Shown: positions 32,536 to 44,403 of the stretch, piece after piece
Layout: each line of letters begins with the position of its first letter
Position numbering within the stretch: position 1 is the first letter of the stretch
NCBI GenBank assembly: GCA_004764695.1
Contig: SMSO01000014.1
Coordinates: forward strand, 6,004,029 to 6,068,028
DNA: 64,000 nucleotides
Direction of reading: 5' to 3'
Origin: Schizochytrium sp. TIO01
Lineage: Eukaryota > Sar > Bigyra > Thraustochytrida > Thraustochytriidae
Translations under genes and position numbers: made by a program
The notes under the pieces: model-generated
The model's database searches: none
What the model was told of the DNA's origin: nothing
The model's input: the letters and a program-made list of their open reading frames with translations, nothing else

Positions 32536-34100
32536 TTCTGCAGCTGCCTCTGCTCCAAGCAGAATCACAGCACAGTGCCAGCGCAGCTACTCTGCATCGA
32601 CCAAGCAGGAACTGCTTGCTTATCTGAATTTCACTTTCGCCTCATGCGCTCTTTAAGCATGCGAAAAAGCTATCTGCATAGTGTGCACCACGGGTCTTCA
32701 GGTCCGTTTCCTAAAGCTTGCTTCACTGGACTTGTCCATTATAACGACTATCATTTAAAAGCCTTATTGGAAACCAAAGAGGGAAAAAAAATTGTATAGA
32801 TTGCCTTCCTTTTTCATGAATTTTTCTATCTGCAGTCTCACGTGCACCAATACATTTATGCTTCCCCTTTAAGATTCATTATTGTATAGTCGCGTTCATC
32901 TATCTCCGCAACGTAGATATCCAGAATAGCTAGACTAGTTTGTATGCAAATAGCAAACCACTCAGCCTCCAATATACTTTTAAGACTCACCCAAGATCTA
33001 AACTTTTGTTGGGTGCGGTATAGATAATTGAAACGAAGCGAGGTTTTTCAGGCGTCCTACTACCATACTCCTCATTCGTGATGGTAGTAATAGTTATAAT
33101 GCCCTTTTCCGCCATCCAGCATTCTGAATTTTCTGCTGCTCCTTGGGGTAGGTACTTCAGCTTAATTTTTCTTCCAAAATCAACTTTTATCCTGTTAACA
33201 AAGCCTTGGGAAGCAGAATAGACACTTCGTGCTAACTTTACGTGCGTTTGTCATTCTGTCGACGAGCAGCTTTAGAATACCATGCACGTATTTACAATAT
33301 CCTCACAAAGACTATCGCAATTGGCTTCCACCAATCTCGAATTCACATTGAAAAGAATGTCACTATTCTTCACTTTCTTGCCTCGCGCGTCACACCAGTC
33401 TCCCGCTGCATTACGCAACTCGTAACGGATATATTTGGCCTTCCTTCTTTTACTTTTAGGCAGGCCAGTCTTCGAGGGGAGACCATGCGAGAAAACAATA
33501 ATTCAAATGCATGCGCGCTAATTTGATCATACTCCTACATACGCATAGGCCTATGCGATCACGAAGTGGGTTCAGAGCGTGCTGCATAGTCAAGTCAAGT
33601 GATTTCAAGTAATTCCTAGAATTATTAAACGTTTCAACAAAACAAAAACAAAAAACAGCGAAAAGGGTAAGTAGAAAGATGTGAAACTTATGTGTATTTT
33701 ATTCAGAGAAATGATGTGGGGAGTGAAAGTAAGAGCGCGATAGAGAAAAGTGGGTTAAAGCGACGCGAGCACGCTGCGAACAAGATCAAGGGCGTGCTGC
33801 TAAACATGATCATAGGCAGGCTGTAAGGCCGGCAGACAGAAATCAGCACAAGGAATAAAACAAGGCTTGAGATAGCTATCGCAGCATTAAAATATATGCC
33901 ATGAGGCGATCTTCTGTGAGTGCGACGGGGTTCACGCAGCGGTTAGATTATAAGGAAAATGAAAATCAAAGAGAGGAAGGGGAGTTACCCCGTATCCAGT
34001 GTTCAGCATTTCGCTAAACTGACTGAACCGGGCGGAATCAGATATAGAAATAGCTGTCCGCGAGACTCAACCCTGTCTCTATTTGCTTCCAAGTCGCTCT
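32536..34100. other. Intergenic spacer
   Basis: 1.6 kb. No ATG-initiated frame with protein-like features. It contains the channel promoter (32.5-33 kb) and the 3' UTR of the small spliced gene on the minus strand. Confidence 0.45.
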
Positions 34101-34680
34101 TTACAACAAAAGAGAGTATCCTTCGCGGAGTCCAATGTCAAGGAACTGTACCACAATGATGAGCCAATACAAAAAGTAAGGGTTAGTAATCTGCAACATA
34201 TATACAAGAACTAGCTCAATATCGGCACATCATGAGAGCCCTAAATGAAAACTTACTTGGGACTGCTGCATAGTCTTGACGGATTTGAAGGAGCTGTTAT
34301 CGCGGTGGACGACGGCGACAGCATTGTAGTCATACACAATGTAAGAACCGTCTTCAACGCAAGCCTCGACTTCACCTGCGCAGTTGAAGTACACGCGAAC
34401 CTGGGCGGCCTCGTGTTCCTTGGCAGCAGGGAGAACCTCAAAGGTGCCGTGGGTATCGCGAGCTGTCTTGATGAACTCGCACCATCCGCGGAAGAGCGAT
34501 GCGCTTGTTGTCGCGGATTTTGCGAATAACCTCTGAACGGCCTCCGTTCAGGCGAAACTTAAACTTGGGCACCGGTTTGCTCGGCGTAATCACCGCTAGT
34601 GCGTCTTCGATGGGCTCCTCTGACCACGTCATGTAAAGCGTGCCAAGGCTGGTAACATCAAAGGTCAAATAGCACGCCAT
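34101..34680 (-). CDS. Small two-exon gene: C-terminally anchored membrane protein, family unknown
   Basis: Exon 1 is 34257-34680, exon 2 is 34101-34190, with a 66-bp GTAAGT...TTGCAG intron between. The ATG at 34680 opens MACYLTFDVTSLGTLYMTW. The frame stays good to ...KIRDNKRIAL, then must shift by one base near 34490 to continue FRGWCEFIKTARDTHGTFEV and ...YIVYDYNAVAVVH up to the donor site. Splicing in phase 0 joins TMQQSQ to a hydrophobic C-terminus (PYFLYWLIIVVQFLDIGL), then a stop. Without splicing the frame ends in the intron. Result: about 170 residues, a soluble beta-rich-looking domain plus one C-terminal transmembrane segment, as in tail-anchored proteins. I recognise no family. 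The shift may be an assembly error, or an unseen second intron. Confidence 0.6.
34191..34256 (-). other. Spliceosomal intron (66 bp)
   Basis: GTAAGT donor at 34256-34251 and TATGTTGCAG acceptor ending at 34191 on the minus strand, with a pyrimidine/T-rich 3' half. It contains an in-frame stop, and removing it joins two open frames in phase 0. It is the only well-supported intron in the window. Confidence 0.7.
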
Positions 34681-35533
34681 CTTGCAGTGATGTTGGCCAA
34701 CAGAAGCAATCCGAACGGGTCCTTCTTAACACTGCTCGTTGATTTTATTTTTTTCTCTGACTCGTCAAATTACCAGCAAGCTCTAGAACCAGCGAGTTTT
34801 AGGCCTGTTTTCTGGTTTTGACTTTGACCGCCCTTGAAGTTCGTGCGGGTTTTGTATTTAAGAAATATATGTAAAAAGGTAAATACTCCTTTCTTAGCTG
34901 ATCACCAATGCAGACTGCGAACTGAGACACCCTCTGTCTGAGTCTCGCAAGTGCTATAGGCAGGCAGGTCGCCTCACCCCTTCAACTTCAGTCAAGTGGC
35001 GCCTTGAACTCCGGTCCTTTCTCGCAGGCAAAGCGGCTCTTGAGTTGCGGGTTTGCCAGCCCAGAGAAGGACCTATCCATGACAAAGAAAAACCAAAAGA
35101 ACAACTCGATATAAGGAAGTACCACGGTATTTTTAAAGAAAATTAAAAAAAAAAATGTCAAAAACCTTCTTTATTAACTTAAAACCCCCAAAAAGCAGAC
35201 TCGGAAAACAGAAACAGAGTAGAAAATGAAAGGAAAGAATGACTCAGAAAGAGTCTAAACGAGAGAAAGCGAAAAGAAAAGGGAGTAGGAAAGACAGGAA
35301 AAGAGGGTCGGTCCGCAATGTTATTTTAATACACCGTCTCAAATGCCTCCTCCTCCTCCTCGTGGCGTAATAAAATACGCGACGTGAACTTGACGGCCTT
35401 TGACCTGTACAGTAAGTAAGAAGAAGGTAATTTCACGCTTCGGCAGAGGGAGTGCTTTAAGAATCGTGCAGGTGCTACTTGTCAGCTTTTATATAGTTTT
35501 TTCGAAGGTATTGTTTATTCATTCATTCACTCA

Positions 35534-35612
35534 TTTGTTTATTTGTTTGTTTTTGTTTGTTTATTTGTTTGTTTATTTGTTTCTTTGTTTGTTTCTTTGT
35601 TTGTTTTGTTTA
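35534..35612. repeat. (TTTG)n-rich simple repeat
   Basis: About 79 bp of TTTG units with TTTA, TTTC and TTTTTG variants, followed by a CACTCACTCACTC tract. Confidence 0.9.
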
Positions 35613-38600
35613 GTTGTAGTCACTCACTCACTCAATCGCCGATCGCTCCAATGCCTGGGCGCACGCCCATCTCGGCGGAGTGTGTGCGAAAACGAACCAG
35701 AGCTGATTGGCCTCGAAGAAGTTGCGCTGAAGGCAACTCGAAAAGCCTATCACGACCATCTCCAAATCGACCTTGGCTCAAGTCAGTTTCTGTAGTTCAC
35801 AATCTCATAAGTGATTTGAGCAGACTATCCGTAACTAACTACCTGGAAAGCAAAGTATTCTGACAGCGACCAATCTCAGGGCGCGTTTGGGTTTCTTTCC
35901 TTCGGTCTTGAATGTTCTTCTTGGCAGACACAGCGATCGATTTAGTGCAGCGACGCATAGCTCTGCAAGCTCAAGCTTTACGACTGTGCTGGCGCTCTGG
36001 CAGCTGCATGTTTCCTTCGATCGCGAGTTGCGGTCGTGATTCATATAAAGGCGCTTCTGAGCTGCACGTGTCGCATTCTATGTGGTGCTTTGGGAAGAGA
36101 CCTTGCCCAGAGTTTCTGCCAGTGGAGCTACCCCCCAGCTGCGGGCATATCTGTAAAGGAATGCAACGGACCCAGACCTGTTCCCACTGCCACCGCATCG
36201 AACCTTCGCTAAAGAGTGTATTGTCGGATGTAACTCCCACAGCTCAAAAATACATGTTAAATTCTATACAGAAGTTATCAGTGGGAGCAGGAGGAAGAGG
36301 GTATTTTGCGAGGTAGTAGAGAGGGTGCGTCGAGGGGAACAGGAGGCGAAAGGATGCGGCAGTCCCGCCGTGAATTTGCGCGTAGTCTTGTATGGGCATG
36401 TGCATATTAAATTGGGAGTGTGCTCGTACCGAAGAAAAGATGAATGTCTTCGCTCATTTTGCCACGCTCGCAGTGGTCGATGATCCCTCGCTCGTGTACG
36501 ACCTGAAGCGTGGCGCACGCCCAATTGGCAGCCGCCATAGGTTAAGGTCCTCACGGGTTCTGAGCTGCGAAATGCCAGTAAATTGTATTAGTTAGGACCG
36601 TTGAAGTTCACGTGGTCGTAGGCCCGAGTTCGTGCTGCAGAGCTCGATAAGTCACGGCGCACACCCTGATGGTGAGATCGCTCGCTCGTTCACGCGCTTG
36701 CACAAAACTTGGCACCATGGTTTGTCACACGATAGCAAGGATATCACCAAACCAAGATGCTTTGGCGCCTTCGGCTCGTGCACGCTTCCGCAAGCATGAT
36801 CTCGATGAAAACTTGAACCTCAGGTCGTGATAAATGATCAAACTACAGGTTGGTTTTCGGCAACGTTCACGAATGAGCTGGGTACCTACTATACATGGCC
36901 GGTCTGCACTAGTTCTTGCAGAAGAGGCGAAAAGAGGGGATATGAATGGACAGTATCTGAGAGAATTTCTGCACTCTGCTGACGATCGTAGTAACATTGC
37001 CAATAGCATTGCAGCGGAAATCGTGATTGTGATTCATGGTAGAGTTAGACTCTTACAGAGACGAAATGGCACAGAGATCGCAGTGAAAATGTTTCCTCAA
37101 GTTGTGATTCACGTGCTTACTGTGACTATCGTAGAGACAGCAACATTCTGTATGTGAGGTACCGACTGGGAATTCTGTCCTATAACCGTTTGATGGCTGC
37201 TCCCACGCTGGAGCTTCTTACCGTGCATGAGCGAGGGAAGTCTGTACGATGATTGCCTGGAGCGGAGCGATTGAGCGGGACTTGTCCGATTCTAATGATG
37301 GATAGCAATATATAGAAGTAGTAGGAAAAGTGCGATTCAAAGAGATGATCCCAAGGACTCAATTAAGGTCGTACATACCCTCTAGAGAATCGCTCCTTCA
37401 GCTTATGTAGCAACGAGCAGAGAAACTGCGCACGTGACGTGTACAGGATTTTTTGCTTTAGCTTTGCTTTACCTCCGTTTTGTTTTCGCTTTGTATCTGG
37501 AAAAGTATTTATATTGCAAATGCACTTTAAAACCCGCGTTGATACCTTTGAGGTTCAACCTTCGACTAGAGTACCACGTTTGGTTTCCTTTATTCATGTT
37601 TGACCTAAAGTAGGTATGATCCCTTTATCTGGGGAAAACCCAAGCAAATATATATCAATGTATAAGGTGAGAATTATTAGAAATTGCAGGTAACCTACAA
37701 ATCCTTCAGCTCTTGAACCAAAAAAGCTTGTGGGTTTGTCGACTCTACCTCGTAGGTCGGTCACACCTGCAGAAGCGCGTTCTACTACTTGCAGACTTTT
37801 GAAAAAATGTTTCTGATTGAACCCGAACACCGCAAAACTATCTTATACGTACCTACCTACTTGTGACACCACAACAACACGCTAAAATTAAAACCATGCA
37901 CCGGAACACATCAGAAAGAATAAACTTCCCAGCAATATCTCTTCGGTGTGCTCAAAGTATTTACATTATTAAGGGTACATCCCAGCAGTAGATAATTGCG
38001 TTAGATAGGTCTTGACACTGCGCATACTGGTTGCCCGTCTTCATTTTATGAGCAAGACTCCGTCTCGAATACCTCATTAGTGGTTCTGCTTCATTAAAAC
38101 AGAGACCTGTGCCTAATCATGAGCAAGTTCTCATTCAACTTTATGATTTGTTGTTGAAGTCGTCAGGCTGGCGGAGCAGATGTAGGTGGAAATCACCTGA
38201 AAACACGAAATCTTGTGCTTGCGGTTGTTCGCGATACTTCCACATAGTTTTTGCGTACTTACCCTCCCCAACCTTTTGCAATGAATTGTTGGTTTGGTTA
38301 CCTATAGACGACGATAAGGAGCACATCCTAGCATAATGCCATAGCTTGCAGCGTTCTGGATCCTAGTTCGGTAGTATACTACCATGACATGATAGGCCTT
38401 TCTTGATTAATTGTGATTCACCGTGATAAGAAAATTATGAAATGAAAAGTAATTCATCAAAAGATTGATTTCCAAACCTCAGACAATTTAACACAAACGC
38501 AGTTGACGCAGTGAACGCAGGAAAACCTAACCGGGTTCAGGGGACCCAGTCGCATTAGGGTTTCTAAAGCAGTAGTCCACGCAAGACTGTTGCGGTGCAC

Positions 38601-38678
38601 ATCTCACTGACGTCTAACCAGAAGCCCCTGAAGAATTGCAGCACCAGATCTTCAAGGACGAGGACAACTGATCGACCC

Positions 38679-38771
38679 AGACCTTAATTGCATAGAGCGA
38701 GCGCCGGAGTCGTAGCGCAACAAAAGACCTTGATTGCATAGAGCAAGCGCCGGAGTTGTCAGCTCAGCAAA
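38679..38771 (+). repeat. Tandem 46-47 bp duplication immediately upstream of the MMPL start codon
   Basis: Two diverged direct copies (38679-38724 and 38725-38771) share the core AGACCTTRATTGCATAGAGC, then AAGCGCCGGAG with substitutions and a short indel, ending in CAAA. A third truncated copy starts AGACC, and its next three bases are the ATG of the MMPL gene. Confidence 0.85.
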
Positions 38772-38776
38772 AGACC

Positions 38777-41700
38777 ATGGGTAAGGGCAACAACCAAGGC
38801 CATGACAGTTCTAGGGAAAATGAACATCGAGACCGTTTCTACGAATGTGATGGTGATGAACAGGGTGAAGAAGACGATCAAAGTTATTCAAGAGATTGCG
38901 ATGTAGAGATCCATGGAGATGAAAATTTGGATTTTGATGCAGAGGAACATAGAGACGAGCTTGGACCCTTAAATTCGCGCCTACTTATTGATGAGGAAGA
39001 GGACGACGCCGAAAATGGTACATCAGATCAGATACAAGAGACTACTGCCTTCACACAATGGTATATTCACTGGTTGCGTCGCTTACGAAAGTGGGTCATA
39101 GCCTTTTGGCTACTCATGTTTGTGGTTGGTTGTGTATTTGCACCTAAATTCCTCGATGTAGTGCTTTTGGTCTTTGAACCACCTGAGGGGACGCTAGGCG
39201 CAACTGCCAAGGCGAAGCTCGAAACAGAATTTCCTGGTATGTCTCATGAATCAGACACACTTGTATTGATGCGAACTACAGATCGTTCCCCGATCCTTAA
39301 TGTGCCTTCCTTGCGCCCATTCATCCAAGAACTCTCAATAAATGTTGTACAATGGGGACGTAATGTTGCTGTTCCTCAAACAGAGTTTGAGACTATTCAT
39401 TTCTTTTTCTTGAGGTCTCTCGCTTCGCATACCCTATCGCATGCGTTGTTAGACAACTCTACACATCCAGAGCAAGCCACAGCAATGATTGCAACTTTGC
39501 ACTTGAAAAGTGGTTTCAAACAGGGCTCAATGGAAGGGCAAAGATTCTGCAATTGGCTTGATCTCGAAGTAGAGCGCTTACGTATTAAACACCTTCGTAA
39601 TTCAACTGTCAAGGTTGGCTCAACAGGAATGCTGCCTTTCGTTAGAGACATGCAACAAGGCACCGAAGAAGATATGATCCATATGGACAGTCTTTCCTTC
39701 CCGCTCGCGCTTGGTGTTCTTGCTTACATGTTACGATCCATTCGGCTTCTGCTTATCCCAATTGTAAGCATGCTGTTATCCATTGTAGTATCCTTCACTA
39801 TCATGTACCCTATCGCCCTTTCAACAACTGTCATTGCCATTGCGCCAAGTACAATGATGTCGGTTGCGGTAGCATTCTCCATTGACTATTCGCTGTTCCT
39901 TTTGAGTTCTTTTCGTCGTGAGATCATGCGAGGCGCTAGTGAACTGGACGCAGTTCTAGTTATGTCAGACACAGCTGGGCACACGATCATGGTTAGTGGC
40001 GCAACTATTGCAATTTGCTGGTTTGGTTTGCTGTTCTTTCCGGTCACCCTCCTATCTACTATTGGCCTCGGAGCGGGTCTTACCGTAGTTGTTGCGTTCT
40101 TGGTTAATATCTCATTGACCCCTGCACTACTTCTCACGTTTGGCGGATTTTTCACAAACTTTGAGTTCTTTGGTTGTCAAGGAGTATGTGACGCATTGGC
40201 AAGACTCCCTTGTAGTCGGATTTTTGTGAGTCGCCCTCAAAACAAAGACCAAGTAGTGAATGACTCTGATGCTGGTATAGACACACGTGGGTTGTTAGAT
40301 AACCAGCATGATTATTATGAGTCGCAAGCTGATAATGGCCACCAACACCCAGTTCGCCAAACGGAGCATAGTCATTTTGATCTTGAGGACGAAACGGAGT
40401 CTGCCTCTGGTCTCATGGGCACCAGAACCCACCAACACCCCATGCGATCACCTCAGCTCTCTCGTTTTGCGACACCACCACTGCCAACGCCAAGTAGTTG
40501 CCCCCCATCGGTACAGTCAGATGGCACTGTTGGACAAATTACAAGCCCAGTCTTTGGATTAGTAGATCCTGTCGCTGAAATCCACTATTTGCGCAAAACA
40601 TCGAGCTGGTTTTCCTGCGGAGAGCGCATGTATGGGACACCACTTCGGGCTTTAACAGCTATCATAGTTGTGTGCGCTGCCATCTTGCCCTTGACACCAA
40701 CCAGCCTTTCATTTCATCACAGCGAGGACTTCAAGCTTTTCACGCCAAGTTCTTCGTTGGCATCGAAGACTGCTATTGAAATGGAGAAGCGTTTCGGTGG
40801 CGGGCGCCTTGCGCCTTACGAATTAATTATCGAACCCGACGAAAATATCTCTGTTATGAGCAATCACTTTTTCCGTCATGTTCAAAGCGTTTTACATAAT
40901 GTCATTATGAACCTTGACTACGGGGAAAATAAGCCTGTAGCACTTAAACCTGATGGTGTTTCAGGGCCCATGATGCTAGGTGGCGCTAATATCTCGTTTC
41001 TACCCACTGTCAAAGACCCTCAAGAACAGCTTTCTGTTGCAGGTTGTATTGTCAAAGATCTTGGATATATTCCAATTGCATTTAGTGTGTGCACGAACAG
41101 TCACTGTACGGACGCATTGGCAGCTTGCCGGCAAGAGCAAAATTGTGAACGAGATCTTGAGTGTTTTGATGACTGTATGTCATCTTCAAGTTCTATATTT
41201 GATGAAATGGTTTGCTTGACTGAGTGCGCCGTAATGATCGATCGCAAATCAAATGTAACAAGAAACCTTGGTACATGCGTTCTAGAAGAGTGTATTGAGC
41301 ACCCGTTTAAGCCCAGTTTAAACGAAACCGGCGTCTTGCAGCGCAGCAGAAGGGAGGATGAGAGTTTGTATATGCAGTCCGTTGCTGCTCGCTCCTTGAC
41401 TGAGTTTACCGATGATGTACTTTTTCATATCAAGATTTAAAACACCCAGACTGCCCGAGTGTAACTCTTCAGTTTATTGAATCTGTACATGGACGGAAAT
41501 TATGGCCACGGAGTATGTGCATCATGCTGAATTTAGTCATTGATCCATTTAGTCAAGATGGCGTATCTTGGCTTGACTCTGTTCGCGAGGCACTTGCAGT
41601 TCAATCTGCAAAAGATGGTTACAGGTATTACTTGAGTGGCGGTGATGTTTCAGGCCATGATACTGTGAACAAAGTGTTTGAGCTTTTCCCCCGGGTTTTG

Positions 41701-42273
41701 TCGATTCTCGCTAGTGCTATCTTGCTCATTCTAGGTGTGTCATATCGAAGCCTTGCCGTGCCAATGACTGCCGTATTCACAATTTCTCTCACCCTGATTC
41801 TTGTTTACGCCCTTGGCGTTTTGGTCTATGAGCATGGTGCCCTCGAATTCCTTGGAATACGTGCTCTCCGAAATCCCATTGGTAACTCTCTCGTGTGGAT
41901 TGTACCTGCGCTTAGTGCTGTCGTAAGTAGTGGGCTATCCACTGATTACACAGTGTTTGGAGTTGATGCTGTACACCATTATCGGTCTGTCGGATTCACA
42001 ACACGGGACTCGATTTTATGTGGCAATGGTCAGACCGGAGGTATAATTACTGCCGCAGGTATTATAATGACGTTTGCTTTCGCTGGGCTCTCGCTCTCAA
42101 GCAATGCAGCTCTCAACCAGCTAAGCTTTTTCCTGGTCGCATCTGTTTTAGCAGATACTTTTGTTATTCGTACAATTCTAATGCCTGCGATTATGGTGAT
42201 TCTCAATGAAAAAAATTGGTGGCCCATGCGCCCCGCGACTATTGGCTATGAAAGGTCTTCTTTAAACCATTGA
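38777..42273 (+). CDS. Two-module MMPL/RND-superfamily membrane protein with cysteine-rich insert, frame broken once
   Basis: About 1165 residues after correcting one missing base near 41421-41425. The first ATG is 38777 (MGKGNNQGHD). Residues 1-100 are acidic and cytoplasmic, with the first membrane helix at ~106-123. An extracytoplasmic domain follows, then the first six-helix module (~300-470) with the sterol-sensing/MMPL motif FSIDYSLFLLSSFRRE. A cytoplasmic linker leads to helix 7, a second extracytoplasmic domain, and the second module with LSTDYTVFGVDAVHHYR, GGIITAAGIIM and ADTFVIRTILMPA. The second loop carries about ten cysteines. The family moves lipids or other hydrophobic cargo across membranes using proton coupling; Asp residues in both DY motifs are kept. 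Cargo cannot be inferred. It is convergent with the RING gene. Confidence 0.88.
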
Positions 42274-42815
42274 TAGGCTTTTGGACCCATTTTCTCGTTG
42301 CCAAAGTTACATTTATTATTATGATTATCAAATAATCCCCATGAGTTTGCGCCGGATTGCTTATTTCAATCTGTGGCTATAAGAAGAAAAGAGAAGATTC
42401 ATTTTTCAGATAATAATCTATGCTTTTATCCTACGATAGTCAGTCTTGTTCGCAACTGTTTCATTATTTGCAGTGCTCTTTCTCTGTCTCTCTTCTTAAG
42501 ACGTGTCTTGGAAACGAATAGAAAACTGTCACAACCTCAATGTCCTTTCTCCATAAACTTAAGAAATTATGGTATAATTCTACTACTAGTCCTAATCCAG
42601 AAGCTATAGGCATGAGGCTTGTTCCTCCTTCCACATCCAGCTTCGAAATACATCATGCTATGAAGGTTTGATCAAGAAAGAAACAAAAAATACCAAGATA
42701 CGATGTCCCGTATCCCGTGCAAACGATCATCCGAACAGTCCATCTGTATAAGTCAACTAGCGCGAATTTTACTCTGCTACTACACATATTTTATTGGCAA
42801 ACCCATCCACTCTCC
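42274..42815. other. Convergent 3' spacer
   Basis: 542 bp between two convergent stops, AT-rich, no coding evidence. Confidence 0.5.
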
Positions 42816-43796
42816 TCACATAGTCTGTTCAGGCGCAACATTTGGATCATGGTGGTGATGTTCAATGTGAACGGGACTATCGATGAGTGGAGCAAAGTGA
42901 AATACTCGCAAAAGAAGCAAATCAAGGTTGACTATGAGAGGGTGCCAAACAACGAGAAATCGTAGAACTCCAAGGAGACGAATCCATAATACAGAAACAC
43001 GGCGTGAGTTCCACGGGACCTCGGGGATTAAGGATTTGAGATCAACTTTTTCAGAACATAATGCGCAAGTATCCTTCTTGCCAACAATAGCCCAACCTCG
43101 TAGGCAGTGTTCATGAAACTCATGACCACACTGCAATTTAAAGACGGTGCGATGCTTGCGTTCGCGATCCTCATCATTGTCACTAGCCATAAGTTCTAAC
43201 ATTGGCTGTAATTCATTGTCACACAAGGCACACAAATTGCGAGGGGGGGTGTCGTATTTAGTATAGCCTACAGTGTTTGATATATAATCCGTGGCAATTT
43301 CTGCCAAGTCGCGACCTAGTACAGCAAAGTACAGTGCAAAAAAGAGCACCGAGAAGCATAAAGAGGGAAGGAACAAGAAGAGATAGATTGAGGATGTTCC
43401 AAGTAAATAGCAAATAGTATGCGTCTGCAAGAACCAAGAGTACACCCTCTCAGGCGTATCACGTGCGAGCGTTTTTGCTCTTGAAAGTTGCAGCAGGTGA
43501 AATGTGCGTGCCGACCAAGCAATCCATGTACCCATAAGTAATATTGACGTCACATCGATCCGGCGATGAATCACCAGTAGAGGGTACAGCCACAAGAAGA
43601 GCAACGTAATCTCCTGAAACCTCTTTGGGTATCGGGATCGTAACTTCAATACAACAACCTGAAGAACTACCACACCCACTAAGAAAGCGTATGCCGTGAG
43701 CTGTCGCTCTTCTATCTCTTGCTGTGACAACACACGGCCTTCGTCCGTCACAACGACCAGGTCGTCGTGAGGCCCAGTTGGATGTTCCACACCCAT
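42816..43796 (-). CDS. RNF121/RNF175-like multi-pass RING E3 ubiquitin ligase
   Basis: A 326-residue protein starting at an ATG (43794-43796). About five membrane helices occupy residues ~33-160. The RING finger is C-terminal to them: Cys189 and Cys192 (NLCALC), then CGHEFHEHC (Cys223, His225, His228, Cys231) and Cys244, Cys247 (CALC). The segment LRGWAIVGKKDTC and the downstream EKVDLKSLIPEVPW are family signatures of RNF121/RNF175, and one or two more helices follow (LRFLVVWHPLIV). Known relatives reside in the ER or Golgi and take part in quality control and export of membrane proteins such as ion channels. The His-rich tail (HHHH) is unusual. Intact, and no frame problem. Confidence 0.9.
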   Translation of the reverse strand: MGVEHPTGPHDDLVVVTDEGRVLSQQEIEERQLTAYAFLVGVVVLQVVVLKLRSRYPKRFQEITLLFLWLYPLLVIHRRIDVTSILLMGTWIAWSARTFHLLQLSRAKTLARDTPERVYSWFLQTHTICYLLGTSSIYLFLFLPSLCFSVLFFALYFAVLGRDLAEIATDYISNTVGYTKYDTPPRNLCALCDNELQPMLELMASDNDEDRERKHRTVFKLQCGHEFHEHCLRGWAIVGKKDTCALCSEKVDLKSLIPEVPWNSRRVSVLWIRLLGVLRFLVVWHPLIVNLDLLLLRVFHFAPLIDSPVHIEHHHHDPNVAPEQTM

Positions 43797-44403
43797 GGCC
43801 GCGAAGTTATCTATTCTGCTTCAAACCTCACCTAGTCGTAGGCCTGCTCACTGACGTAGACCACGACCAGCTACCTTGCAGTTGTGGATCCTCCAAACAA
43901 AGCCTGAAATTTAATCGAAAGTACCCGTATACCCGAACTTCATCGACTTTCATTCATCACACGCCGTGGCACAACACTAAAACGTTGTGGTATTAATAGT
44001 TGTATACTATATCTACGCATAGTCCTAGCTAGGTCTATAACGAGTTAGAACTCAGTTCGGCAAGGTTCAAGGTTCATCATAGTATTGGAGTTAGATCAAG
44101 AGTGCTGAAAGGAATTTAAAACTTGATTAAAATTGCAAGGCTCAAAAGTTTCTTAAAAGTTGAAGGACTTTGTGAAATTGAACTACAGGGTTGGCTGCAA
44201 GCAGCCCGCAGAGATTTTATTAGGGTCAAAAGACGAAGAATGTAAAATGATGATTTAGTGCGGATTGACTTTGCAGTAACTATACCCCTAAATCCCTCTT
44301 CTTGATTGCAAAATAGAGTATCATAATATACGTGAAAAATTCACGATGAGTCTATCATATTGAAGTGCAGACTTTGCTTTCAATCGATTTTTTATTTCTT
44401 TTT
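43797..44403. other. Intergenic spacer
   Basis: 607 bp, AT-rich, between the RING gene start and the glycosyltransferase stop, both on the minus strand. No gene seen. Confidence 0.5.

Larger units (their letters stand above)
34681..38776. other. Long intergenic region, no recognisable gene
   Basis: 4.1 kb. Short ATG-initiated plus-strand frames occur (36440-36595, 51 codons; 36834-37157, 107 codons), and a GC-richer island lies at 35,640-36,250, but no frame shows a known domain, signal peptide or clear codon bias. A TTTG-type microsatellite and, next to the MMPL gene, a duplicated leader segment are annotated separately. Confidence 0.4.
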
